This document shows positions 1 to 12,066 of a stretch of DNA of 64,000 nt, one piece after another. Each line of letters begins with the position of its first letter. The stretch's first letter is position 1. This DNA is from Neonectria sp. B-13 (taxonomy: Eukaryota > Ascomycota > Sordariomycetes > Hypocreales > Nectriaceae), in NCBI GenBank assembly GCA_002682825.1, contig NOKP01000007.1:1612001-1676000 (forward strand), in the 5' to 3' direction. The position numbers were made by a program, and so were the translations under genes. Below the pieces are notes generated by a model, which had not been told where the DNA came from, searched no databases, and saw only the letters and a list, made by a program, of their open reading frames with translations.

Positions 1-283
1 ACCGGGTATGCTGGCTAAGAACTTGGTAGAGAATGAAGATCATTGACTTGGCGGCCTGTTTCCAATGCTTAGCTTGGTGCTTCGTAGATCTTGATGGAAT
101 TTCGAGGCATCCTACCATTCCCAGGGCCATACTGCCAGATCTGGTCCTCGGGGCATTTCGATTGCGCAAGGCAAGGCGCACCAGACCCAGGATGAGAACC
201 ACCAGAGACAAAATGAGCTCCACAATATGCACTGGCAACTTGAAACGAGAGATGAAAACCCGTCTCAGCACGTTACTATGCAT
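1..283 (-). CDS. Partial integral membrane protein, N-terminal part only (off left edge)
   Basis: On the minus strand an ATG at 283 opens a frame of 56 codons (to 116), followed by a likely intron 56-115 (GTAGG donor, GCTAAG branch-like site, ACAG acceptor) and a second exon that leaves the window. The first exon encodes a short basic start and one clear transmembrane helix (about residues 17-36, from PVHIVELILSLVVLILG), then a basic loop (RNRNAPRTRSG). The second exon begins another hydrophobic stretch (AAKSMIFILYQVLS). This looks like the start of a multi-pass fungal membrane protein of unknown function. I do not recognise a named family. It is head-to-head with the MFS gene starting at 1075. 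The call rests on frame coherence and splice signals only. Confidence 0.45.
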   Translation of the reverse strand, partial: MHSNVLRRVFISRFKLPVHIVELILSLVVLILGLVRLALRNRNAPRTRSGSMALGMVGCLEIPSRSTKHQAKHWKQAAKSMIFILYQVLSQHTR

Positions 284-1074
284 GGCCGCGGCGTTGCACT
301 TATTTGCAGATTCCGAGAAGGATGTTTAGGATGTAACCTTGGGAGGGTGATGAGCAAAGTCGCTAGATGAACGTCTTGACAAGCCAAAGGAGAGATGTCG
401 ATTGATGAACGTGGTAGAAGCGGCTGAGACTTTGAAGATGCCGGGAATTCATGGGTCAAGAGCAGGGGACGGCTCACAATTTTATCTTTAATAATTCCCT
501 GACGGAGGGTCCTGACTTGAGGCTGTGTGCTTGACACACAGTTCGGTCTCGCTCCCAGTCGTCTTGGCATACCGCACAACGCTGCAGGATCATTATGGAT
601 GTGACGACCAGATCTACAGTCGGGCGTTGCCATCGGGCTTAGCCGCGGGGAGTGCTAAAACAGACTCGCTTTAGAAATTCTACCTGGGTTAATTTGCCCT
701 TCATTCAGGTCAATGATATAATTAGGCCAGGGCGTGATTAATCGTATGCTTCCTAAATAAAGCTTGGGTCAATCTCTGTTCGCAGATAAAGTGGCTCCGG
801 TTTCGGTTTCGGTTTCGGTCTAGGATTCGGGGCCATCGACGATTGGCCCGCTAGGACAATCATCCGCGTCAGTCACGGACTTCAGGCGTGAACAAAGTCC
901 GAATCCATACAAGCCAGTCTCGACCCTGGTCAGACGATGGTGGTGAATACCATCAAAGCCAAGGCACAGCCACCACGACTTCAAAGAAGCAGATCTTCCC
1001 TTCCGACACTTCGTGTTTCTTTGTTATTGATTCCCCAATATTTTTCTTCGCACATTCAGCTCCAACCACTTGCA
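284..1074. other. Intergenic, divergent promoter region
   Basis: This stretch separates the left-edge minus-strand gene from the MFS porter on the plus strand. No convincing coding frame was found. The only notable structure is a short hexanucleotide array at about 798-819 (four CGGTTT-like units). Confidence 0.6.
798..819. repeat. Short (CGGTTT)n array
   Basis: About four consecutive copies of a CGGTTT hexamer lie in the presumed promoter of the MFS gene at 1075. It resembles neither the fungal telomere unit (TTAGGG) nor a recognised operator. Confidence 0.7.
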
Positions 1075-2657
1075 ATGGCAGACGAATCTCCAGAATTCGA
1101 GGAGTCGAACTCATCCCACGAAACCGATAACTTCAAGGTGGGATGGAAACAGCCAACTGACCAGGATCCCGAGAATCCAATGAACTGGTCGACGCGTCGA
1201 AAATGGAGCAACATCGGAATTCTGTCCCTCATCACCTTTCTAACGTAAGGGCGTGTCTCATTACAAGCGTGAGACACTGGCTTACTCTTGCAGGCCACTC
1301 GCATCTTCCATGATGGCACCTGGAGTACCTGAAATTTTGGAAGATTTCAACACCACAAACGATGAAGTCGCGACATTCATGGTCTCGGTATTTGTCCTTG
1401 GATTTGCATTTGGGCCTCTATTGATGGCACCTATGAGCGAGCTATACGGACGTACGCCAGTGTATCACATTTGCAACTCGCTGTTTGTCGTCTTCTCGAT
1501 TGGATGCGCCCTTTCCCAGAACCCGGCCATGCTCATGGCATTCCGTTTTTTATCCGGTTTTGTCGGTGTCGCAGTGGTGACCTGCGGAAGCGGCTCGATA
1601 GCTGATATGATACCTGCTGAGCAACGAGGTGCGGCTATGGCTGTCTGGTCAATAGGTCCTCTGCTGGGTCCTGTTATTGGACCAGTCTGTGCTGGGTTTC
1701 TTGTTGAAGCTCAAGGTTGGCGATGGGTATTCTGGGTGATTACTATTGTGGTAAGAAAGCGTTGAGCCTCTTAGAAAAATATGCCCCTCCTTGCTGGCAG
1801 TTGATGGCTGACAACAAGATTAGTCCGGTGTTACAGTTCTGGCATCGTTCTTCATACTTCGCGAAACGTATGCTCCTGTCCTCCTCGAACGAAAAGCAGC
1901 AGAGTTGAGAAAGTCTACCGGGAACGAACTATACCAGTCGAGCATGAAACAAGAGGGAACGCCGAAGGAGGTCTTCCTCATCGCCATCGCTCGGCCAGCC
2001 CGCTTGTTCCTCTTCTCGCCCATTGTCACAATGGTTTGCATCTACATCGCCACACTCTACGGCTTGCTCTATCTACTCTTTACGACGTTTACCTTTGTTT
2101 ACAAGGATTACTATGGCTTCAGCGCCATCGGAGCTGGCCTGTCGTTTCTCGGCGGCGGCGTTGGCAACCTTTTTGGGTTGGTGTTTGTGGGCTACCTGTC
2201 GGACAAACTGTTGAAGGAAACCAAAAAGCAGGGTAAGGCTATTGAGCCTGAGCAACGACTTGACTTGAGGTTGACGGTGCCAACTGCGCTGTGTCTGCCT
2301 CTCGGCTTGATCATGTATGGTTGGACAGCTGAGAAGCATCTGCACTGGATTGTTCCCATGATCGGTACAGGCATCATGGGTTTTGGTATGATTGGCATCT
2401 TCATGATCTCTCAGACGTACCTTGTGGACAGTTTCACCTTGTACGCGGCTTCGGTGACTGCGGCAAATGCCGTTTTGCGAAGCCTGCTGGGCGCGTTGCT
2501 CCCTTTGTGCGGCTTGAAGCTGTATGAAGCACTAGGTTTGGGTTGGGGAAACACTCTTCTTGGTCTGCTTGCGCTTGTGCTGGCGCCTGTTCCGTGGCTT
2601 CTGCATTCGTTTGGTGGGAGGATTAGGAACGACCCCAGATTCCGGAAGCAGTTTTAA
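1075..2657 (+). CDS. MFS transporter, DHA1 (drug:H+ antiporter-1) type
   Basis: This is a predicted plasma-membrane proton antiporter exporting small organic compounds; the substrate is unknown. Three exons (1075-1244, 1294-1750, 1824-2657) give 486 residues with 12 predicted helices. The cytosolic N-terminus carries the typical DHA1 segment DPENPMNWSTRRKW. Motif A after TM2 is SELYGRTPVY and the TM5 antiporter motif C is GPLLGPVIGPVCAGF. The central loop carries RETYAPVLLERKAAELRK, as is usual in this subfamily. The start at 1075 is chosen because the protein then begins MADESPEFEE, matching the normal short acidic N-terminus; an in-frame start at 937 would add an unlikely leader. The intron at 1751-1823 restores VITIV-SGVTVLASFF, a good fit to TM6. 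Confidence 0.9.
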
Positions 2658-3546
2658 CGCTCGAGGATTTGTTAATTAGTTGCGGGTTGTTATAAATCTG
2701 TAGTAACATAAGAAGAGAATTTACCCTTAGCAGATTGCTCAGAAGCCAAGTTCACGATGGGTCGTCACTGATATTAGGCTGTGCAAGCCATACATAAAAA
2801 GTCAGTTCACCTGCCTCATTCGAGCCCGTGGTGTAGAGGAACTTTTGGGCCATGAGCCAGCACAGTGCTCTACTATGTAGACTAATGAAAATGGCCAGGA
2901 TGAGCAGGACTGCGCCCTGCCGATCATGTTATGTCTGTGTGACGTACGAAACCAACTTAAGAAAGCCGCCTTTAACTCCTTTGTGCACGGGCCTTCTCGG
3001 TCCCGGTCTCGCGTTCGTGAGCCAACAATAGCATGAAATCTTAGCCCCAAACAGACAAAGTCAAACACAACCGGTAGAAATGATTCGCTTTCAGGCTCCT
3101 TTTTCCCGTGTCGCCTGTGCCGTTTTCCCGTTGGCAGATAGAAACAGGCGTAGAATTAACCTTCGACGACCTGCAGCGTTGTTGATCACAGCCTCCGAGC
3201 CCTTTTGGTCATCTCAAATGCATACTACGTAGTACGTTGCACCTGTTAGAGAAAGATTACTGCCATGGGATCCACATATTGGGTCCATGAATAGCTCAGG
3301 CCGCGGGCTTAGACAGCCAAACCATGCGCGTGTGCCAGCAAGAAGCTACGGGTCGCCGTCATACCGTCTTGGGTGTATGATCGTCTTGGAGTTTTGCGTG
3401 TCCCATATAAGTTCTTCCCTGACCCGTGCCTGCCTTCGAAATATCCCCATCGCCATCAATTCACTCGAAAACCCAGCGCACTCAACCATCCCCGAATCAT
3501 TCTCCAGTCCTCGTTCCCTTTCAACCCCCAGTTCTTCAGATCCACC
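2658..3546. other. Intergenic region
   Basis: An 889-bp gap between the MFS gene and the next plus-strand gene. It should hold the 3' end of the first and the promoter and leader of the second. No supported gene or repeat was found. Confidence 0.6.
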
Positions 3547-4438
3547 ATGGCTTCCAACGACAACCTTCCATCGACAGAAAGCGTCAATCTCTCATACGCA
3601 TCTCTCGGCATTTTTGGCGCGCTCTTTCTACCCGCCGTGTACATCACGTGGAAGCATGGAAAGCCAGGAATGATTTGCTGGCCTATTTTCGCATCTTACT
3701 TCCCCCTTCGCTTTGTTTCCGACGCCTATCATATCATCCACCGGGACGATCCCCAAGAAAACAACACCGTTACTATGATGACCAATGCCGGAAGCATCGT
3801 TTGCTTGTCATTGACTTTGATCGGCATGGTCTACGAGGCGTAAGCGTTCTTTATAGGCAATTGCCATGATAGGTTCTACTTTTCTAACACTCGAGTACAG
3901 AATGAACCTCACCCCCTCTACATCGAGACGCTTTGGCCGAAAGGCCATCCTAGGCGTTACCCATCTCACCAATACTATTGGCATTGGCATGGCATCATAC
4001 GCAGGAGAACCAGACGAAGGCGCATCCGGTGGCGTCAAGAACACCATGCTCAACAAAATCGGAAACTGTCTCATGTTTCTCGTTATGGTTGGTGTGTTAT
4101 TCTGGCTGTGGCCTGTTGGGAAACGAGTCTTCTCTGCTCGGCGAGACGCCAACTACAAAGCCGCCAAGGCACTCATCATGGCCGCCGGACCTGCAACAGT
4201 CCTTCAATTGATTCGCCTCAGCTATAGCTTGACGTATGCCTTCAACCGCATTTCGAGCTTGGACCCAGTCACCGGAAGCTTCGCCACGAGACTCATCTTG
4301 ATGTTTGGAACGCAGCTGTGCGTTGTCATCATTGTCATTGTTGGTGGATGGTTTAGCAAGGACGCGCGACCTCAACCACAAGAGCGTGTTTCTGGCGAAA
4401 CCACTGAAATGAATGATGCTTCTACGAATCTTGTTTGA
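3547..4438 (+). CDS. Seven-helix-like fungal membrane protein (DUF7702-like)
   Basis: Two exons (3547-3839 and 3901-4438) encode 276 residues with about seven hydrophobic helices and a short hydrophilic tail. The start has a strong context (CACCATGG). The intron 3840-3900 has a GTAAGC donor and ACAG acceptor and joins VYEA to MNLTPS in frame. Conserved-looking features are an N-terminal helix (SLGIFGALFLPAVYITW), the motif RFVSDAYHI in the second helix region and an Arg/Tyr-rich helix LQLIRLSYSLTYAF. The pattern resembles the uncharacterised fungal DUF7702 membrane family; that assignment is from memory of the family layout. No transport or receptor role is established. Confidence 0.75.
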
Positions 4439-5576
4439 GGCGAATTTTCGCAGATACTGGATGGTCATTTATGCGGAGTTCCAGAACAAGAGAGTGGTGA
4501 AAGGGGGAGCCAAGATCTGGTAGAGGTAATAAACCTAAAAGGGCACGACGATACAACACCAACAAACATACAGGCTTATGCATCCACGAGGGGGGCATAA
4601 ATTGTGGTGTTTGAAAACAGTTTACTTTCATGTCTCGTTACATTCGTTATTTGTAGTTTTCGCTTTTTCCTAGTTTCAGTTAGTAACTATGTTCCTAGAT
4701 TTAAACTTATTATAGATGCTAGTTGTTACTAGTCAAGGCAAGCTGAGCTGCGAGAGGTGCCTACCCGTGATCGATTCCCTCGTGTGACACATGAGCAAAG
4801 CCATGAAATGGTCTACGGCAGTGTCAGGATGGATGCTGGCAGCAGTGAACTGATTCACAAAGACCCGCAGTTTGAACCACCTTCGTACAAGTCCCTCCAA
4901 CCCAAGAAGTTGATGCTCACGAACGATGCTTGTAGACGGGGTTGTTCAGGCCGGGACCTTGAGAGCTTTCGATCTTTTGGTCGGTGTCAGCCAAGCATAC
5001 AAGAGTACGAAACACTGTAGCCATATATTATTAGGAATGCTTCATGGCGCGACCCAGCCTCCGAACTGGGAACCCTTGTTAGATTGCCCTCGCTATTTCT
5101 TGCTAGCATCCATCTTCTTGCCTCTGCTGTGTTGTCTTGATCTATCAGATGAAATTGACTCAGCAAAAGGAGGTGACGAGCATTCCAAGAGGCGAGTCGC
5201 TTGAACATCGTCGTGTTTGACCAGACTGACTACAAGTTTTTTCACTCCCAGGGACACGAACTGGACCGTTCTCGGGAGGGCATGGAAGATCCCAGTAGAA
5301 TATGCATTGAAGATCGTCATCTTGGTGAAAGCAATTTCGGCGTTGGTTCTCACGGTTGGGGAAATGTTCGTCACTGCCGGCGACTTTCTAGCTTGAGTAT
5401 AAGACATCAATCTATGACGTCAACTATTTTCCCCTGAATACAAGGAGCCATGAGTAGTTCAAGTTACCTCTATTTCAATATTATGAGTGATCAGAACTGA
5501 TCATGGTTTGATTACAATTTCTTAACCAACACGGGCATTAATACCAACCCCGTGAAATACATCCACATCTCCAATT
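4439..5576. other. Convergent intergenic region
   Basis: About 1.1 kb between the 3' ends of the membrane-protein gene and the ABC transporter gene. Short frames occur on both strands, including about 105 codons on the minus strand near 5093-5410. None shows a recognisable domain, signal peptide or coherent splice pattern, so no gene is called. Confidence 0.55.
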
Positions 5577-8500
5577 TTACACCTCGTTATCGCCAGTTTT
5601 TTTCGACTCCGTCATCCTTGCTGGTATCAACTTTGCTTTCAAAAGGTTTGCTCCGGTCGACATTGCCCCAAATCCAAATGTCCACTGCTTGATGCGAGCT
5701 GCGTAGATCAGGAAGTATACCAAGAACCAGTTCACCACAGCGAAGACAATCAAGTATCCAAGGCACGGCCACTTGTCACCCGCAAAAACGTTGAGAGCCT
5801 CCATATACTCGGTACCGTCTCGGTACGGGCAGTATCCGCAGTTCGACGTCGCGTTCTGGTCCTGGAGATAGCCAGCCTTCGCGACATTGTCAACGAAGAA
5901 GCCAGCGTACTCGCCGCAGGTGGAGCCAGGCGGTGGATCGAAGCGGGCAAACTCAGATTCGCTACAATTGACCGAGATCAGAGGCAAGGTCGCGGAGAGG
6001 ACGCCTCTGCTGAACCAAGTCGATGGGTTGACGTAGTACATCCAATACTTCCAAAACTCTGGCAGCGTCGCGTAGGGCACAAATACGCCGTTGAGAAGCG
6101 CTATCATACAGAAGAAGAATGGTAGAATCTAAGATGGGCTCAAGTTAGTATCTCACTCACGAGAAAGAGGGGTCTTAGTTCTCGAAGGTAAACTCACGTT
6201 TGAAATCGACCCGTACGACGGCCCGAATGCAGCAATCCATTGACCCCAACTGGCCATGAATAGCGACCAGATGATCATCATCAGGTAGACGTATCCCGAT
6301 ACAGAGGCCGTCGCAGGGAAACCCACGGGGAAGTACCACAATAGCCAATAGAGTGTGCCAGACACGATGGACATCGGAATTTCGGTGACAACGTTAGCCG
6401 TGCAAAAGGCAACCCAGCCGTACGTGCAGCTCGGTAGCTCGCGGTCCTCCCAGAGCTCCCGGTTGCGGAAGAAGGTGACGACGACGCTGTTGACGACCGC
6501 AGGCGGGAGGAAGAAGGCGTAGATGATATTGGTGAACATGCGGTTCTGAAGAGAAGCAATGTCGTTCCCTAGGTTCCAGAATGTCTAGATATTGATTAGT
6601 GATATCCTCTAACGTAATGACGAGATATTGGACTTACAAAGCCGCTGACGATGCCCATAGTGACGTGGATGAAGAGACGGCCATAAACATAGTGCGGTTC
6701 GCGCCATTGCTTGAGGAATGTTCTCTTGATGAGCAGCATGGACTGGTAGTAAGTTGATGCGGCAAACTTGGTTGGCTTCTTGTCAGAGCTGTTGACAACC
6801 TGTTCAGCCGTGATCTGGTCAATCTCATTGTCCACTGCCTTCGCCTCGTCGCTCTTCCGCCATTCTTCATTCCAGTCAACGGTATTGCCTTGGTCGTTGA
6901 TGCTAGGTCGTGACGCCGTTTCGAGAATGAACTCGGCGACGTTGTGGTTCGGCGGGCAGTGAAACCCGCGAGCAGCGAAGTAGTCGATGACAACTGAGCC
7001 ATTGTCTCCAACAGGGCCAAAGTAGAAAGTTTTTCCTCCGCGGTTGAGGGCAAGGATCATGTCGAACTGCTCAATTAGGTCGGATGAGGGTTGATGGATT
7101 GTGCAAATGATGGCTTGTCCGGCATCGCAGAGTTTGCGGAGGAATCGGACGATCGAGTATGCTGACTGACTATCGAGGCCGGAGGTTGGTTCATCCAGGA
7201 AAAGGAGGAGGGAGGGCTTCGCAGCTTCTGGGTGTTAGCAGATGGTCAAAAATAAGGTAGTGAAGGTGCGACGTACCCAACTCAACGCCAATCGTGACTC
7301 GCTTGCGTTGCTCAACAGTCAAGGAGGACACGAGAGCGTGCTCCAGGTCGTTCAGCTCAAGGAGATGCATGATTCGGTCGACATAGGCGATCTTCTCGTC
7401 TCGAGGAACGTGACTCTCCTGTCGCAACAGCGCTGAAAACTCCAAAGCCTCGCGGATTGTAGATGAACCTTCGTGAATGTCCCGTTGCTCGCAAAAGCCA
7501 GTACCACGCTGAAACTCTTCTCCTAGCCCGAGCCCGTTGACAAGCATATCGCCGGATACAACGCCAACCTTCTGCCTCTGAGCTAGCGTATTCAGTAGCG
7601 TTGTCTTTCCGGCGCCCGAGCTTCCCATAAGTGCCACCATTTTTCCAGGTTTGGCATATCCCGAGACGCTATCCAGGAGTTGGAGTTGGCCGGCCCCATA
7701 GGGGACTGTGTAGTTGATGTTCTTGAAAGTGAAGACACTGGTGCCATCGCCAATCTTTTCGAACACCTCATCATCGGCGTTGACTTGTTCCTCGCGAGTC
7801 TTCTTTTCGGAAGGCGGCTTCGCGAAAATGGTTGATTGGGCATTCGAGTTGGTAAATCGGATTTTTTCGACAGCCACGATGTTGACGACGAGAAAGAAGA
7901 GGGTGAAGCCGATGATGATACCAAAGTTGCGCCAAAGGTTTGCTCGCAGGCTTTGAAGAGTCAGTTCAGTACAAAAAGTGTCAATTCCAGAGCCTGGACG
8001 TACAATGCAAACGATATCTCGAGGTAAGAGAGCCCATCCACTTGGGTACTGCCGGGGCGGGCTCCCGGTAGACTACAGCCCTGATAATCGCTGTTCACGC
8101 CAGGTCCTCGAGGGACCAGATTAGCTTCACTGCAGGCCATTTCCAGACCGTTAAACTCGTTCAACTGCAGTGATTCAAATCCAAAAGCGACCGGGTTGAT
8201 GTATGTGAACCAACCGAACCACGGCACATCACTCAGCAACGTATTCCGAGGAATGACGTATCCGGTGAATATGAACATGATGTTCATGACTACCATATCG
8301 CGTTAGATTCCCGAGCGATAAGTGTACAAGGTCGAGGAACACTTACACACGCCGACGAAGCGGATGGCATCGTCTACCGTGCCCGAGAATGCGGCAAACA
8401 TACGGAACATGGCTGTGAGCGATAGAGACACGACGTAGACGAACAGCATGAAGATGAAGAACTTGCTGGCTTCAACGTCAAACCGTGCCATGAAATAGAA

Positions 8501-10317
8501 CGGGATAGACAGGCACACGACCATAATCAGCATAACCGGCAGATCAAGTATGGCCCTAGCCAGCACAACAGCAGAAGGACGGTAGAAGGCGAAGGCCCTT
8601 TGCCTCTCCATCGTCGTCCTACCCATGATTGCCGGCAACAACTCAGCGAATTGCAGCCATCCTATGAATGCAATGGCGAAGAAGGCCATGCTGGACTTGG
8701 AGAACGCAGAAGAGGTGGCATCGGGGTCGATCTCGTTGAACAGAGACCCGATAATCAGAGAGATGCTGGCGATGATAAAGATCTTGGTGTAGAATGAACT
8801 TCGCTCGTGGTAGAAGAGCCAGATCTGTCGGTGGAGGCAGGCCATGACCTGGCGAGGGTAGGAAATCGTGAACGAGGAGGACTCGGTGACGTGTCTGGAC
8901 TTGGACTGTTGGACGGTGGCCTCAAAGGTCTTATGCTTCTCGTTCTCGATGGTTTGGTCATCGCGCTCGGACTCTTCGACGTTGGCGAGAAGGCGTCGAT
9001 AGTGCGGGCTGGCGCGGAACGCTTGCTCGAGTTCCTCGGGAGTCTTGGGAGCCGTATCCTCTCGGCCAGGTTGGAAGTGTCGTGCGTTTTTGTCCGCAAT
9101 CGAGGTCAGGAAATCTGCTGTCGTCCTAGAGTGGGTGTTAACTGTTACCATTCCTACAGCATAAGACAACAATGCACTTACTGTCTGGGAGGGCACCAAT
9201 AGCCCAGATCCTGGAAGTATTTCTTCGCCTCAGTGGCTGGTCCCTGGAAGAGCATGCGTCCCTCATCGATGATGAGGACTTTGTCCATTAACTCGTAGAT
9301 TGACTCGCCCGCTTGGTAGAGTGTTACCAAAGTGGTCCTTTCGCTGACATCGGTAAAGACACGAAGTGCCTTGGCAAAGCTCAGTGCGGTGCTCGCGTCA
9401 AGGCCACGGGTAGAGTTATCCCAGCAGACGACTGAAGCTCTCGTCGCCAGAGTCTCTGCCAAACTGACGCGCTTGCGCTCTCCGCCAGAGACACCGCGAA
9501 CATGTTCGTCACCCACGAGTGTCTGCCTCGTGTGTTCAATACCGAACATCTGCAAGAAGGCGTCCAGAACAATAGGAATCGTCGACTGGTCCTTCTTTCG
9601 CGTCTTGTTCTTCAGAGCGAACCATAGGGTCTGCCAAACCGTGAGCGACGGGAAATGCCGATCATCCTCCTCGCAGTAGACGACTTCACCTCTGAACCGT
9701 CGCTCCTGTTCTTTGGCCGAGATGGCGCCATAGTAGACCTCGCCCTCGACTGTAGCGTATTCATCGCGATGGTTGGCGATTGTCTTGAGAAACGTTGAGC
9801 ATCCAGACCCCGGCCTACCCAGCACGAGCATGATCTCGCCATGCTGGACGGTGCCAGTGAAGTCACGAATAAGGTCGACGGTCGGTCCATTATTGGATTT
9901 CAACACGGGGATCTTGTTCCGGACGAAGCTCCACAGATCAGGCCCGAAGGTGTTGAGGATGGCTCGTGGAAGCGTCTTGACAGCCGCCGTAGAGGATTCA
10001 GCTCCCCTTACTGTGAGGTTCTTGAACGAGACCCCGAGTCTCTTGGTTGGCCCTCCAGTGGGCGTCCTCGCGTCCATGACGCCTTTTCGAAGGAAATCGG
10101 GCAGATTAAACTCGCCGCCATCGAGACTAGGGCAGCGTGTGGAGTCGCTCTCTAGATCGCGGTGAGGGGGGTCGTGCTTTGGGTGTGAGCGGCGTGATAT
10201 CGTCGTCAATTGTCGGCCAAGATCGTGGAATTCTTCCATGGCGGCTGAAACTGAAATGTCACCCTGGGGATTTTCGCCCCAGAGGCCATCGCCATGTTTG
10301 TCGACCGGGTTTGCCAT
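5577..10317 (-). CDS. Full-size ABCG/PDR-type ABC transporter
   Basis: This is a predicted ATP-driven plasma-membrane efflux pump for hydrophobic compounds, arranged (NBD-TMD)x2. Seven exons (10317-9182, 9125-8347, 8289-8004, 7950-7277, 7224-6638, 6584-6198, 6128-5577) give 1466 residues. NBD1 has the PDR-type degenerate Walker A GRPGSGCST, canonical signature VSGGERKRVS and degenerate Walker B CWDNSTRGLD. NBD2 has canonical Walker A GSSGAGKTT, degenerate signature LTVEQRKRVTIG and Walker B LLLFLDEPTSGLDS. This mixed pairing of active and inactive ATP sites is normal for the family. The large extracellular loop before the last helix carries several Cys and an N-x-T site. The ATG at 10317 is the first in frame. 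Intron 4 (donor at 7276) ends at tandem acceptors. Confidence 0.93.
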
Positions 10318-12066
10318 TGTGAGGGCTTGCCGTAGAGGTGGTGCCTCTGTCTTGAGAAATCCAATCCCCCGGGGTTTTTTTTACTGAAGACTTTGAGACG
10401 GTGCCTGGGTATTGGTGTTTGGTGCAAAGATGAGAGACCAGACTTGGGAAGTTGGACCGACGAGACTGGCAACTTAAATCATCTGGGACGGAGGCAGGAC
10501 GGAAGCAGCCCGATTACAAATGGATGCAGTTCTTCGTCTAGAAAAAGCAAGAGTGGGTACGAAGTGCTAGGGGGGGAACAACGTAATGAGTACTTTAGCC
10601 CGCCAGGCTGTCAAGTCAACTCCGAAGCTCCAGGATGCCAAGACCCACCAGACTCAAGTCAGCTCCGAAACTCCAGATGCCAAGACAGGCAATTGATAAT
10701 ATGCGCTTAGATATGCAGCCCGCCAGGAATTGCGCAGGTTCTTATCTCCCCTTCTGAGTTTAGTGCGATCCAAAGCTAGACCCGCCCGAAGATCTGTGGC
10801 CTGGCGTCTTAATTACGATTATGTCCGGCTACCGAGCTGTGAGATGCGAACTGCGAGCTGCTGATGTGACATGCCAAGGGCCTCAATGATTCAACGGGGG
10901 CAACAAGTCGGCTCCGCACTGACTCGGGGTCTCTGTCTCCCTTGAAAACTCTTCAGGCTGGGGGGACGCAGCCAAAGATAGTCAAAGCAACTAAGTTAAG
11001 TTAGTGCCCGGCAAGATTTCCCCATCCAGAGAGACGGCTCCAGATTGGACTACTGCTCTCGCTTTGCTCCACTCCCAACCAGACAACCTGAGTTGAAGCG
11101 GAAGTAAATTGCTAAACTCCGGCTATTAGGACACAAATGACGCACTTGGCGAGAGCGGCTCGTCCCGTTCAGACACCCTTTTCAGAAACTGGAATACGAA
11201 ACCTACTGCTCTAGCTGCAAATCTCGGCTTCTAGTTCCGTTTCAAGTGGTGAGGACACATGGGAACAAACAGCAGCGTGCGGAAAGGGTCAGCACTTATT
11301 TTCAACAGCAGCTTGTTTGACCGCCGGTTACTTCCAAGGGCTGTTCTAGCGTTGCTGCAGGGTGCAGGGTATCGTTGTATTGCCAAAATTGCCTTATCCA
11401 GATCACAAGCCAAGCATCTGTATCACCGAACGAGAATGAGTCATATCTGATTGGTAATGTGCAATTATTAATTGTGCAGAGGGGTCTAATTTGAGCCACA
11501 CGTTGGTGCACGAGCTAGTCTAACGTTACAACGGTGCACAAATTACGAATACACTCGGTTGTAAAGCACAGTGATAGTACACCATAGGTCCCTCATGACT
11601 TTTATGCGCCCCCAGGAAGAAGAGGAGACGGATATTTATTATGGCTTCCTAAAACTCCTTTCAGCGACGAGCTTGCCATGATTGAGCTGCGTCCATGTCT
11701 TTAAGGCCTTCGCTGGTATTTCCTTCATCTCGTTTTCATCCGATCTCAAGATCGGCATGAGAGCCGACTCGGATATCCGCATCGACTCCCGATTGGCCAT
11801 CTCAGCCTTTCCGCAAGGAATATCGCTGTGCACTCCGAACACAAGCTCCACATGAGGATTTCACCCCGGATTCTACTTAGTCAAGTTACGTCATGCGAAT
11901 TATGAGCCTTCGAGATCGTGACAGTTGCGAGAAACTTGCGGTCCATTACTTCAGCCTTGCTTGACCAGGCAAAAATATGCAGAATCATGAATTCTTCATT
12001 GCTCATCCTTCGCAAGTCGTTCAACTAGTAATTTTCAGACTAGTCAAGACACGTAAACACATCTCT
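10318..12066. other. Intergenic region with a direct repeat
   Basis: About 1.75 kb upstream of the ABC transporter and downstream of the aldo-keto reductase. No supported gene was found. The notable structure is a direct repeat at 10611-10686, close enough to the ABC start (294 bp upstream) to belong to its promoter. Confidence 0.6.
10611..10686. repeat. Imperfect direct repeat in the ABC transporter promoter
   Basis: Copy 1 at 10611-10644 and copy 2 at 10654-10686 share the pattern TCAAGTCA-CTCCGAA-CTCCAG-ATGCCAAGAC with three substitutions and a one-base indel by eye. Nine bases separate them. The repeats could be duplicated operator sites or chance duplication; no known regulator motif was matched. 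Confidence 0.7.

Noticed and set aside
5093..5410. Minus-strand frame of 105 codons between two genes
   Set aside because: No homology pattern, signal peptide or splice context; composition is not distinct.
8807..9202. Plus-strand frame of 131 codons within the ABC transporter
   Set aside because: Antisense to conserved transporter sequence.
5577..10317. Degenerate Walker A and Walker B in NBD1 of the ABC transporter as evidence of inactivation
   Set aside because: Asymmetric degenerate and canonical ATP sites are the norm in fungal PDR transporters, so this is not a defect.
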